NCBI GenBank assembly: GCA_947627465.1
Contig: CANQWD010000011.1
Span: 21,538 to 85,537 of the forward strand
Reading direction: 5' to 3'
DNA: 64,000 bases
Source: an uncultured Clostridia bacterium
GTDB taxonomy: Bacteria; Bacillota; Clostridia; Oscillospirales; Ruminococcaceae
The notes beneath the pieces are model-generated. The model was not told the DNA's origin, did not search any database, and worked only from the letters and a program-made list of their open reading frames with translations. Positions 8,535 to 16,596 of the stretch are shown here, piece after piece; position 1 is the first letter of the stretch; each line of letters begins with the position of its first letter. A program made the translations under genes and the position numbers.

Positions 8535-9325
8535 TGGACGAAAAACAACGAATTAACGAAATATTCACGCGGGCTTACGCTCCCTACGAGCTTGAAGGCT
8601 TTGTTTACGCGCCGCGCTCCGAGAACGAAATGCCCGAGTTTAAGGATAAAAAACTCGGCGTGCTTGCATATCAAGTTGAACTTCGCCGCGCCGAGGACAT
8701 ACACGTCGGTTCTACATTGGCGGGGCGGGAGATTTACGCGAACCTCATTGAAATGCTGAAAACCGAGCGCGGCGTACATATTGAAAGCCTGCTTGCAGTG
8801 ATAGGCTCTGTAGGCGGATATTGGCTTATGAGAGCCGTAACGCAGAGTATGAAAGCGGTGGTTGAAAGCGACGCTGCTGCGGGCGGGAACATAATAGCGA
8901 AAATTGGAGAGGCTCTTTCGATATACATTTGCGAAACCCAAGGCGGCGAAAATTATCTTTTCGGAGACAAAATTGCCTTTGAGTTCTGCTCGTTTTATAT
9001 GACTGCCAAGCAAACCAACAAACCGCCCTTTGACGCGCTGAAACCGCTGTCAATTCGCTCCGCCGAAACCGCGGGTACTGCGGAGTATTGGAAAACGCCG
9101 TTCGACGAAACTGTCGGGAGATCTCCGAGGGAACTTTCGGAAATGTTCCGCGAAAAGTTCTTTGAGATATTCGAGATCTATCTTCGTTATCCGCAGGAAC
9201 GTATGCTGGCGTTCGCGATCGCGGCGCAGAATGCCGTTAAACAAGCGGACAAAACTATCGGAAAAGAAAAAGCGCTCTCGATACTCGCCGAATACGGCTG
9301 GAGAACCGCTCATTTCTTTGGATAA
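8534..9325 (+). CDS. Hypothetical protein coupled to the zinc peptidase
   Basis: 263 residues, soluble, not recognised. Its start overlaps the stop of the YugP-like gene by one base. One moderately hydrophobic stretch (~77-98, IESLLAVIGSVGGYWLMRAV) may be buried rather than spanning the membrane. The C-terminal half is rich in Glu, Arg and Phe with helical character. The coupling suggests a shared function with the peptidase, but no motif allows a guess at the activity. Confidence 0.75.
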   Translation: MDEKQRINEIFTRAYAPYELEGFVYAPRSENEMPEFKDKKLGVLAYQVELRRAEDIHVGSTLAGREIYANLIEMLKTERGVHIESLLAVIGSVGGYWLMRAVTQSMKAVVESDAAAGGNIIAKIGEALSIYICETQGGENYLFGDKIAFEFCSFYMTAKQTNKPPFDALKPLSIRSAETAGTAEYWKTPFDETVGRSPRELSEMFREKFFEIFEIYLRYPQERMLAFAIAAQNAVKQADKTIGKEKALSILAEYGWRTAHFFG

Positions 9326-9390
9326 CTTTGGAATGTAACAGAATTTGCATGGCGTTTTTGTGAAAATTATCCAAAAATCCTCCCAAACTA

Positions 9391-9419
9391 TTGCATTTTT
9401 CAATCAAATATGTTAAAAT
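9391..9419 (+). promoter_or_regulatory. Promoter and structured leader of hpf
   Basis: TTGCAT (9391-9396) and an extended -10, TG-N-TAAAAT (TAAAAT at 9414-9419), 17 bases apart. The ~95-base leader can fold: AGAATGA near 9427 pairs with TCATTCT near 9488, enclosing a small ATACC/GGTAT hairpin. Confidence 0.7.
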
Positions 9420-9517
9420 GTATATAGAATGATACCGATCGAGGTATATGGCTCGAATGCTTTCTCCAAACCATTGCCTCTGCTCATTCTAACATCTAAC
9501 ATGGGAGGACTGAAAAT

Positions 9518-10036
9518 ATGAAAGTTACAATAACCGCAAAGAAGATGAACATCTCGCAGTCGTTCAACGACTACGCCGAGCAGAAGCTTGGCGCGAAGCT
9601 CGACCGCTTTTTCCCCGAAGAAGCCGAAGCGAAAATAACCTTGGCGGAACGCCGCGACGTGATAATCTTGGAGCTTACGGTAAACTATAACGGAATTATC
9701 TACCGTGCGGAGCAGACCGCAAAGGATAAAAACGACGCGCTGGACGTTACGATAGACCGTATTATCCGCCAAATCAGGAAGCAGAAAACAAAAGTCGAGA
9801 AAAGTCTGCGTGCCAACGCGTTTGAGGGCTTGGCTCCCGAGACTGAGGAAAGCGAATACGAAGTAATCCGCGAGAAGAAATTCAGACTTCGTCCGATGAA
9901 CATTGACGAAGCAATACTCCAAATGAATTTGCTCGACCACACGTTCTTTATGTTCAAGAACGCCGAAACGGGCGCTGTGAACGTAGTCTACAAGCGCGAC
10001 GAGGGCAACTACGCAGTGCTTGTTCCCGAAGAATAA
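9518..10036 (+). CDS. hpf: Ribosome hibernation promoting factor, long form
   Basis: 172 residues with the two-domain layout of long HPF. The N-terminal RaiA/YfiA-type domain (~1-95, starting MKVTITAKKMNISQS) binds the 30S decoding region. The C-terminal domain (~118-172, containing FRLRPMNIDEAILQMNLL and DHTFFMF) dimerises 70S ribosomes into inactive 100S particles in stationary phase. GGGAGGA lies 8 bases before ATG. It has its own promoter and terminator, so it is a single-gene unit. Confidence 0.95.
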   Translation: MKVTITAKKMNISQSFNDYAEQKLGAKLDRFFPEEAEAKITLAERRDVIILELTVNYNGIIYRAEQTAKDKNDALDVTIDRIIRQIRKQKTKVEKSLRANAFEGLAPETEESEYEVIREKKFRLRPMNIDEAILQMNLLDHTFFMFKNAETGAVNVVYKRDEGNYAVLVPEE

Positions 10037-10053
10037 ACGTCGATTATCAAGCC

Positions 10054-10087
10054 GATCCCTCGCTCAAACGGACGAGGGATCTTTATT
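10054..10087 (+). terminator. Terminator of hpf
   Basis: GATCCCTCG pairs with CGAGGGATC around a 10-base loop, followed by TTTATT. Confidence 0.8.
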
Positions 10088-10115
10088 ATAGCACAGAGAA
10101 ACGAGGTGATGTAAA

Positions 10116-10646
10116 ATGAACGCGGAGCAAAACGCGCTCGGGCGGGTGCTTTTGATATCCAAGACGGTATACTCGGCGATATCGGAGGGTGAGATAACGC
10201 TTAACGTTCCCGCGCTTCTTGACAGCCTGTCGGCGGTGCTGTCGCATTTGAACGATGAAAAACAACCGATCGCAAAGCTGCTCCGACGGCTGAAAACGGA
10301 GATAAAGTCAAAGAATGGAGCGTTTTATCCGACCGTTAAGCAATACTTTTCAAAAATCTATCCCGTGCTCGAGTATGATTTCGTTAAAGCCGCAAAACAC
10401 GTCCCCGCAATCATTTACGGCAACGACAAAATATGCGCGCAGTTCGTGGCGGGCGACCGCAGCCGCGTTAAAGCAATGTGCGAAGCGATGAAAAGCTATC
10501 CGGGCTTCCTGTTCGGAGAGTTTGAGGCGCTCTCGGACAAGCAGTTCTACGACCTTGTTTTCGGATACTATCCGAAGCTCTATGAGAATGAGGATTTTAT
10601 GGGCGAGATGAAAGGGCTTTTTACGGAAAACGCAAAGGAAAAATAA
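10116..10646 (+). CDS. Hypothetical protein
   Basis: 176 residues, soluble, with no recognised domain. GAGGTGAT is a near-perfect anti-Shine-Dalgarno match upstream of ATG. The composition is mixed with many Lys and Tyr; the C-terminal part (KQFYDLVFGYYPKLYENEDF) looks helical. It lies between the hpf terminator and a convergent gene, so it is probably a single-gene unit with no informative neighbour. Confidence 0.7.
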   Translation: MNAEQNALGRVLLISKTVYSAISEGEITLNVPALLDSLSAVLSHLNDEKQPIAKLLRRLKTEIKSKNGAFYPTVKQYFSKIYPVLEYDFVKAAKHVPAIIYGNDKICAQFVAGDRSRVKAMCEAMKSYPGFLFGEFEALSDKQFYDLVFGYYPKLYENEDFMGEMKGLFTENAKEK

Positions 10647-10685
10647 ACGAGCGCTCGCCGTTCTTTCCCCAAATACGACAAAATT

Positions 10686-10710
10686 ATTCCCCCGCCGTTG
10701 GCGGGGGAAT
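10686..10710 (-). terminator. GC-rich hairpin between convergent genes
   Basis: A perfect 11-bp stem (ATTCCCCCGCC with its complement) around GTT, just past the stop of the minus-strand EF-G paralogue. The T-run on the minus side is weak (AATTTTG). Closely similar hairpins occur at 37292-37318 and 40282-40312. Confidence 0.6.
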
Positions 10711-10725
10711 TGGTTATAGTTTTGC

Positions 10726-12747
10726 TTATTGCTTTATTTCGGTGCCCGCGGGGAGCATTTCGTATCTTGAAAACTCCGCGGTAAATTCTCCCAAGCCTTG
10801 AGTTATCTGACGGAGAACAGGCGAGAAGTCTTGCATTTCCGCTTCGGGAGCCTCTGCGGTAAGCTCGGTCGTACCGTCGCCGAAGCTGTTCATTCCGAGA
10901 ACCGCGCCGCGTTTCTTGGAGATAACGCTCATAACGTCGCCCTGCTTGTCGTCGGGAACGAGTATCGTCAGGCTCTGTATCGGTTCGAGAAGATACGGCT
11001 CGGCGATCTTCATGCAATCCTTGAACGCCATGGAAGCCGCTGTCTTGAACGCCATTTCCGAGCTGTCAACGGGGTGATAAGAGCCGTCGAGCAGCGTGGC
11101 TTTCAGCCTTACAACGGGATATCCGCCAATAGAACCTTTCTCGCAGCTGTCCTGCAAGCCCTTTTCAATAGCGGGGAAATAGTTTTTCGGAACGGAGCCG
11201 CCGAAAATCTTCTCCTCGAACTTCAACTCCTCGCCGTCATACGGCTCAAACTCGATCTTAACGTGACCGTACTGTCCGTGACCGCCCGACTGCTTCTTGT
11301 ATTTGCTCTCAATAGTGACTTTCTTCTTGATAGCCTCGCGGTACGCGATTTTCGGCGCGGTAAGTTCCACATCAATGCCGAATTTTGCTTTAAGTTTTGC
11401 CGCCGTAACGTCCAAATGCTGTTCGCCCAAGCCGCCGAGAATACGCTCGTGCGTTTCGTGATTGTGAACGTAAGCAAGTGTTCTGTCCTCCTCAAGCAAA
11501 CGCTTGATAGCGGTGGAGAGCTTGCCCTCGTCGCCGCCGCCCATCAGCTTCACGGCGCGGAAGTAATTCGCTTTCGGGAACTCGATAGGCTCCAGAGCGT
11601 TCAAGTCTGCGGGGTCGCAGAGCGTGTCGCCCGTGTTCGCTTCGAGTTTGGTTACGGCGCAGATATCGCCCGCCAAAACCTCGGAGATCTCGTCCTGCTT
11701 CTTGCCTATAGTGGTGACGAGTTTGCCGAAACGCAGCTCCGCGCCCGCAGCAGACACGGGAACGCTCTTAGCGCCGAGCTTGCCCCGAACTACCTTTACA
11801 TAGCTTATCTTTCCGACAAACGGATCCGCAACGGTCTTAAAGATAATGCCCTTGAACGGCTTGTTTTCGTCGTAATCGACTTCTTCGCCGTTGATCTTTT
11901 CGAGCTTGCGCTCGTTCGGAGACGGCAGCATTTTCGTCACCGCGTCAAGCAGCATATCCACGCCCGAGAGCGTGTCGTTCGCGCAGCAGACAACGGGCGT
12001 TATAGAGCCGCTTGCCACGCCGTCGTGAATACCTTTTACAAGCTCCTCCTGCGTAAATTCCTCCTCGTTGAAAAACTTATCCATAAATTCCTCGTTGGTC
12101 TCCGCGACCGCCTCCGCCATTGCCGCGCGAAGTCCCGCGATACGGTTTTCCGAAGCGGGCATCTCGACCTCGGTGGGAACGCCCTTTGTATCATATTTAT
12201 ACGCTTTCATGGTAAGCAGATTTATGTACGCCTCAACGTAGCCGTGTTTGTCGTAAGGCACGACAATGGGGCAAACGGACGGTCCGAAAACCGTTTTCAT
12301 CTGCGTGAAAACGCGGTAAAAATCGCTGTTCTCGACTTCCATACACGTAACCGCAAGCATACGCGCCTTGTTTTCCTTTTCCGCGAGCTTATAAGCCTTA
12401 AGCGTGCCGGGGCAAACGCCGTCCTTGCCGTTCACCGTGACGATAACGCTCTCCGCTGCGCGCATACCCTCGTACATTCCGCCCACAAAGTCAAACTGAC
12501 CGGGAGCGTCGACAACGTTTATCTTCGTGCCGTTCCATTCCATATTTGCCACAGACGCGTTTATCGAAATTTTCCGCTTTATCTCCTCCGGGTCGAAGTC
12601 GCAAACCGTGTTGCCCTCCGCGGTGTTTCCCATTCTGTCTGTAAGTCCGCACTTAAAGAGCATAGCTTCGGCAAGCGCGGTCTTGCCGCTGCCGCCGTGA
12701 CCTGCCAGAACAACATTTCTTATGTTATCCGCTGTGAATGTTTTCAT
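10726..12747 (-). CDS. EF-G-like translation GTPase paralogue with divergent G motifs
   Basis: 673 residues, collinear with EF-G over all five domains. G1 is GHGGSGKT (16-23) instead of AHVDAGKT. G3 is D80-A-P-G-Q84-F-D-F, with Gln in place of the catalytic His. G4, normally NKxD, reads T134-C-M-E137 in the aligned position (followed by VENSDFYRV). The C-terminal domains IV and V are well kept, including GGHGQYGHVKIEFEP. Canonical EF-G drives translocation. The changed G motifs suggest a paralogue with altered nucleotide handling, perhaps a ribosome rescue or specialised factor; the main fusA is presumably elsewhere. The start follows GGGGG at ~10 bases. Confidence 0.88.
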   Translation of the reverse strand: MKTFTADNIRNVVLAGHGGSGKTALAEAMLFKCGLTDRMGNTAEGNTVCDFDPEEIKRKISINASVANMEWNGTKINVVDAPGQFDFVGGMYEGMRAAESVIVTVNGKDGVCPGTLKAYKLAEKENKARMLAVTCMEVENSDFYRVFTQMKTVFGPSVCPIVVPYDKHGYVEAYINLLTMKAYKYDTKGVPTEVEMPASENRIAGLRAAMAEAVAETNEEFMDKFFNEEEFTQEELVKGIHDGVASGSITPVVCCANDTLSGVDMLLDAVTKMLPSPNERKLEKINGEEVDYDENKPFKGIIFKTVADPFVGKISYVKVVRGKLGAKSVPVSAAGAELRFGKLVTTIGKKQDEISEVLAGDICAVTKLEANTGDTLCDPADLNALEPIEFPKANYFRAVKLMGGGDEGKLSTAIKRLLEEDRTLAYVHNHETHERILGGLGEQHLDVTAAKLKAKFGIDVELTAPKIAYREAIKKKVTIESKYKKQSGGHGQYGHVKIEFEPYDGEELKFEEKIFGGSVPKNYFPAIEKGLQDSCEKGSIGGYPVVRLKATLLDGSYHPVDSSEMAFKTAASMAFKDCMKIAEPYLLEPIQSLTILVPDDKQGDVMSVISKKRGAVLGMNSFGDGTTELTAEAPEAEMQDFSPVLRQITQGLGEFTAEFSRYEMLPAGTEIKQ

Positions 12748-12765
12748 GAAAGTAATACCCCCGTG

Positions 12766-12804
12766 TTAATTGATAATTGACAATGGATAATGGACAATTC
12801 AATG
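12766..12804. repeat. AT-rich ATTGACAATG-type repeat
   Basis: A run of near-copies of ATTGATAATTGACAATGG between the EF-G paralogue and its promoter. Similar runs occur near 4102, 36357 and 47764, always between genes. Confidence 0.7.
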
Positions 12805-12849
12805 TAATTCGAGAAAAATAATTGAGCATTGCCATTGCACGTTATCATT

Positions 12850-12878
12850 ATTATACAACAAATTCGCACAAATTGCAA
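12850..12878 (-). promoter_or_regulatory. Promoter of the EF-G paralogue
   Basis: On the minus strand, TTGCAA (12873-12878) and TATAAT (12850-12855) are 17 bases apart. This puts the AT-rich repeat in the 5' untranslated region. Confidence 0.7.
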
Positions 12879-12917
12879 GGGCTTTTGTTGAATTTTTTGT
12901 ATATTTTTAAAAAGGGG

Positions 12918-12946
12918 TTGATTTTGCCGCGCGAATATTGTATAAT
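12918..12946 (+). promoter_or_regulatory. Promoter of the nucleotidyltransferase-kinase pair
   Basis: TTGATT (12918-12923) and TATAAT (12941-12946), 17-base spacer. The position rules out the in-frame ATG at 12938 as the start of the next gene. Confidence 0.7.
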
Positions 12947-12982
12947 TATTATGAGTTATTATGTATAAAGGGAATGATATGT

Positions 12983-14494
12983 ATGATAATTTTACCGCAG
13001 CAAGTCATCGAGGCTTTGGATATTCTGGAAAACTCGGGCTTTGAAGCGTACGTTGTGGGCGAGTGCGTCAGGGAACTTATGCTCGGACGTTCGCCGCAGG
13101 ACTTCGACATAGTTACAAACGCCGAGATAAACGACATACTTTTCGCGTTCCGCGACTACCGCATTTCCGACGAGGGAATGAACAAGGGGGAAATTATGGT
13201 GACGGTTCTCGGAATGGTGATAGCCGTGTCGCCGTACCGCCGAGAGGTCGTGGGAAGCCGCGTGATGTACGCACCGGATTTGGATACCGACCTTTCGCGG
13301 CGCGGCTTCACGATGAACGCTATGGCGTACTCGCCTAAAACGGGGCTTATAGACCCTTACGACGGCAAAAGCGCTCTCGAAAAAGATCCGAACACGGAAA
13401 CGCGCCGCGTTGTCGCCATAGGCGAAAACGTCACCGTAAACGTAAAGCAGGGCGGCAAGCCCGTCGCAGAGACGGTATACGATATGTCTAAGAGCTTTTC
13501 GATGTGCCCGTCGCGGCTCTTGGAGGCTATACGGTACTGTTCCGAGGACGAGTACGAGATCGACGAGCAGACCCGAAACTGTATGCGGGCGAATTTGGCG
13601 TGCTTCGATTACGCCGACGCGGAAACTGTTCGAGAAGAATTACAGCGTATCGTTATGGGAAAATTCGCGGCGCGCGCGCTCGAACAGAACGCAGATATTT
13701 TGAAATACATTCTTCCCGAAATAGAGCCGTGCATAGGCTGTGACCAGTGTTCGCCGCACCACGATTTCGACGTGTGGACGCATATCTGCAAGTCGGTGGG
13801 GTATTCCCTGCCCGAACCGTCCATACGCTTCGCAATGTTGTTTCACGATCTGGGAAAGCCCGATTGTATGTCGCTCGACAAAAACGGCAGAGGTCATTTT
13901 AAGGGGCACGGAGAGCGCAGCCGTCTGCTTGCCGAGAGCATTATGCGCCGCCTTGAATTTCCCAAAAATTTGAGCGGGGAGATAAGCTGGCTCGTATTTC
14001 ATCACGACGTGAAAATACCCGCCGAGCGCAAGGAATTAAAGGCTCTTATTCGAGAACTGGGACCGCAGGATCTGAAAGATCTGCTTCAATGCGAGATCGC
14101 CGACAGCCGCGCGAGAAAAATCGACAGCGAGCCGCCGCAGACGCAGGTCTTGAGAAGATCGCTCGATTATTTAAACGAGATAATCTCCACGGGCGAGTGC
14201 TATGACATAAGTCAGCTTGCCGTCACCAAAAGGGAGCTTTTGGAACGCCGCTTGGCGCGTAACGAAGATGAAGCCGACAAGCTGATGAACGCGCTGTTCG
14301 ATATCGTGCTGGATAAACCGTCGTTCAACAATCGGCTTATGCTTATCGATATTGCAGAGAAAAGCAAGCACAAGCTTGAGGAGATCGAGGCGGAAAAACG
14401 CCGCGCCGAGGAGGAAAAAGCGGAGCTTGAACGCACAAAGCGCGCCAAAGGCAGACGCGCGGAGCCTATTTTCTCAAAGAGAAAGAAGCCATGA
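12983..14494 (+). CDS. cca: CCA tRNA nucleotidyltransferase / poly(A) polymerase family protein
   Basis: 503 residues. The N-terminal class II nucleotidyltransferase head has VVGECVRE (24-31) and the catalytic D40-F-D42. Then come RRGFTMNAMAY (106-116) and GLIDPYDGK, the neck helices with ETVREELQRIV, and an HD domain with H288-D289-LGKPD, followed by GHGERS and FHHDVK. The C-terminus is a charged coiled-coil-like Glu/Lys/Arg tail. Several family positions deviate: GG is GE, the D in RRD is G, and the usual DPxR is CPSR. It may be the genome's CCA-adding enzyme or a divergent paralogue. AAGGGA places the start at 12983 rather than 12974. Its stop overlaps the next gene (ATGA). Confidence 0.82.
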   Translation: MIILPQQVIEALDILENSGFEAYVVGECVRELMLGRSPQDFDIVTNAEINDILFAFRDYRISDEGMNKGEIMVTVLGMVIAVSPYRREVVGSRVMYAPDLDTDLSRRGFTMNAMAYSPKTGLIDPYDGKSALEKDPNTETRRVVAIGENVTVNVKQGGKPVAETVYDMSKSFSMCPSRLLEAIRYCSEDEYEIDEQTRNCMRANLACFDYADAETVREELQRIVMGKFAARALEQNADILKYILPEIEPCIGCDQCSPHHDFDVWTHICKSVGYSLPEPSIRFAMLFHDLGKPDCMSLDKNGRGHFKGHGERSRLLAESIMRRLEFPKNLSGEISWLVFHHDVKIPAERKELKALIRELGPQDLKDLLQCEIADSRARKIDSEPPQTQVLRRSLDYLNEIISTGECYDISQLAVTKRELLERRLARNEDEADKLMNALFDIVLDKPSFNNRLMLIDIAEKSKHKLEEIEAEKRRAEEEKAELERTKRAKGRRAEPIFSKRKKP

Positions 14495-15486
14495 GATTTT
14501 TTTTGAACTTTCTTTACAGCCGCCGCAGAATAATCGCCGTTATCTTGACGGTGGGCGCTGTTTTCGCGCTGTTTCTTCTGCTTTATGAGATCCCGCTTGT
14601 CGCAGTGCTTTACGCCGTGCTGATTTCCGCGGCGGTAACGGCTTTCGCCGCGGTCGGGGATTTTTTGCGGTATAGGCGCAAGTGCAGAATATTGGACGAG
14701 CTGCAAAGCGAGATACTTCTGACGATGGAACACCTGCCCGAAGCGGATAACGACGTGGAAAACGGCTATCGGCAGCTGATCGAGATATTGTTTCTTGAAA
14801 AGAACTCGCTTGTCGTTGCCGCTGACCGCCGCTTCGACAGCACGCGGGATTATTTCACGATGTGGGCGCACCAGATAAAAACGCCGATAACCGCAATGAG
14901 CCTTGCGCTTCAAGAAAGCGATTTCCCCGAAAAGGACGAGTTTGCCGAGTATCTGCAAAGGATAGAGCAGTATGTTGAAATGGCGTTATGTTATGTGCAT
15001 TTGGACGGCGATGAAAACGATCTTGTTATCAAACAGTATCCTCTTGATGAAATTGTAAAGCAGGCGCTGCGAAAGTTTTCAAAGCAGTTTATCCGCAGAA
15101 AGCTCACGCTTGTGTACGAGCCGCTTGAAGTTTACGTTTTAACGGATAAAAAGCTGCTGCTGTTCGTGATAGAGCAGCTTATCTCAAACGCGCTTAAATA
15201 CACCAAGAGCGGGAGCGTTACGATAGAGCTTGAATGTCCGAACGAGCCTATCCTGCTTATCCGCGACACGGGAATGGGAATATCCGCAGAAGACCTGCCG
15301 CGCGTATTCGAGCGCGGATTTACCGGTCAAAACGGCAGAACCGACACACGCGCTACGGGTATAGGGCTGTATCTTTGCAGACGAATTTGCGACAAGCTGG
15401 GACACGACATCTCAGCCGTCTCTGATGAACACGGTACGACTTTACGCATTGATATGAGCTCCGCCGAGGTCGATTTCAGAGAATGA
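14491..15486 (+). CDS. BceS-like intramembrane-sensing histidine kinase
   Basis: 331 residues with two TM helices (~12-32 and ~35-57) and almost no extracellular loop, as in BceS-type kinases that sense antimicrobial peptides through their ABC transporter. The H box is MWAHQIKTPITAM with phospho-acceptor His127; the N box (EQLISNALKYT), DTGMGIS and TGIGLYL complete the ATPase domain. It overlaps the preceding gene by 4 bases. A response regulator would normally precede it but is missing here; the nucleotidyltransferase gene occupies that place. The BceAB transporter follows after a terminator and its own promoter. Confidence 0.92.
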   Translation: MRFFLNFLYSRRRIIAVILTVGAVFALFLLLYEIPLVAVLYAVLISAAVTAFAAVGDFLRYRRKCRILDELQSEILLTMEHLPEADNDVENGYRQLIEILFLEKNSLVVAADRRFDSTRDYFTMWAHQIKTPITAMSLALQESDFPEKDEFAEYLQRIEQYVEMALCYVHLDGDENDLVIKQYPLDEIVKQALRKFSKQFIRRKLTLVYEPLEVYVLTDKKLLLFVIEQLISNALKYTKSGSVTIELECPNEPILLIRDTGMGISAEDLPRVFERGFTGQNGRTDTRATGIGLYLCRRICDKLGHDISAVSDEHGTTLRIDMSSAEVDFRE

Positions 15487-15527
15487 TTTGAAACTCGTTA
15501 AATAAGGGTTGGAAAATATACTTTATT

Positions 15528-15565
15528 CGCGCTCTTACGCATTATCCGCAAAGAGCGCGTTTTTT
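15528..15565 (+). terminator. Terminator after the histidine kinase
   Basis: CGCGCTCTT (15528-15536) pairs with AAGAGCGCG (15551-15559), followed by a six-T run. Confidence 0.85.
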
Positions 15566-15569
15566 GTAT

Positions 15570-15596
15570 CTTACAAAAATGTAAGATAAATGTAAG
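15570..15596 (+). promoter_or_regulatory. Probable response-regulator operator for bceAB
   Basis: CTTACA-AAAA-TGTAAG (15570-15585), followed five bases later by another TGTAAG (15591-15596). The two TGTAAG sites are 11 bases apart, one helical turn, as OmpR-family regulators usually need, and lie just upstream of the -35. The regulator is inferred. Confidence 0.5.
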
Positions 15597-15606
15597 ACGA
15601 AAGCTA

Positions 15607-15635
15607 TGGAAAAATCGACGCGTATCTGATATAAT
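15607..15635 (+). promoter_or_regulatory. Promoter of bceAB
   Basis: TATAAT at 15630-15635 with a poor -35 (TGGAAA, 15607-15612) at 17 bases. A weak -35 next to the direct repeats fits an activator-dependent promoter. Confidence 0.6.
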
Positions 15636-15685
15636 GATAACAGAACAAAAGCGGCGTTCAAAAAGAACAACGTATAAGCAACGCT

Positions 15686-15831
15686 CAATAAAAAGCAACA
15701 TATCGGCGGCGCATAAAATTTGCGAAAGCGAGCAATATTGCCGTAGCGAAGCGTAGGCAATGTTGCTCGGCTAGTGAACGGAGCGAAGCGAAGTGAACGG
15801 TTCGCGAATTTATTCAAATAAGGAGAAAATC
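15686..15831 (+). other. Structured 5' leader of bceA with a repeat shared with 28314-28466
   Basis: Positions 15686-15721 (starting CAATAAAAAGCAACATA) match the 44-bp tandem repeat unit at 28314. It is followed by a large hairpin, CGAGCAATATTGCC near 15733 pairing with GGCAATGTTGCTCG near 15757, a direct repeat AGTGAACGG, and an outer AATTTGCGAA/TTCGCGAATT stem. It ends at the ribosome binding site AAGGAG. Confidence 0.55.
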
Positions 15832-16596
15832 ATGTCGTTACTTGAAGTAAATAACTTAAAAAAGATTTATGTTGGACGTTTCGGAGGAAACAAGGTCGAA
15901 GCGCTGACAAATGTAACATTCAACGCGGAGGAGGGCGAGTTTATCGCGATAATGGGCGAAAGCGGCTCGGGTAAGACCACGCTATTGAACATACTGGCGG
16001 CGCTCGACAGAGCGACCTCGGGAAGCGTTATCCTAGACGGGCGCGATCTGGGGAAGATAAAGGAAAGCGAAATGGCAACGTTTAGGCGGGATAATCTGGG
16101 ATTTGTGTTTCAGGAGTTCAATCTGCTCGATACGTTCACGCTGCGCGACAATATTTTCCTGCCGCTTGTTCTGCGCGGAATGAAGCCCGACGAAATGGAA
16201 CAAAAGGTCACGCCTATTGCAAAGGCTCTGGGAATTTCCGAAATTTTAAACAAGTACCCGTACGAGGTATCGGGCGGACAGAAACAGAGAGCGGCAGTCG
16301 CGAGAGCAATCATTACCGACCCGAAGATACTCCTCGCCGACGAGCCTACGGGAGCGCTCGACAGCAAATCCTCCGACGAGCTTTTGAAGCTGTTCGGCGG
16401 GATAAACAAAAGCGGACAGACTATTTTAATGGTAACGCACTCGACAAAAGCCGCCGCTCACGCTTCCAGAGTGCTGTTTATCAGAGACGGCGCGGTGTTC
16501 CACCAGCTTTACAGAGCGAACGCCACGGTCGATCAGATGTACCGCAAAATTTCGGACGCGCTGACCGTAATGGCTTCCAAAGGCGGTGAAGCGTAA
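15832..16596 (+). CDS. bceA: BceA-type ABC transporter ATPase
   Basis: 254 residues. Walker A is GESGSGKTT, the Q-loop region is FVFQEFNLLD, the signature is VSGGQKQR and Walker B is ILLADEPTGALD, with the switch His in VTHS. This is the MacB/LolD-like class to which BceA belongs. It powers the 10-TM permease encoded next; Bce systems free lipid II-cycle intermediates from peptide antibiotics such as bacitracin. AAGGAG at 15820-15825 fixes the start at 15832. Its stop overlaps the start of bceB. Confidence 0.93.
   Translation: MSLLEVNNLKKIYVGRFGGNKVEALTNVTFNAEEGEFIAIMGESGSGKTTLLNILAALDRATSGSVILDGRDLGKIKESEMATFRRDNLGFVFQEFNLLDTFTLRDNIFLPLVLRGMKPDEMEQKVTPIAKALGISEILNKYPYEVSGGQKQRAAVARAIITDPKILLADEPTGALDSKSSDELLKLFGGINKSGQTILMVTHSTKAAAHASRVLFIRDGAVFHQLYRANATVDQMYRKISDALTVMASKGGEA

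Noticed and set aside
10798..12780. A 660-codon open frame on the plus strand opposite the EF-G paralogue
   Set aside because: It is antisense to a clear EF-G-like gene, has no ribosome binding site or recognisable domain, and has the Arg/Val/Leu-rich composition typical of an antisense frame.
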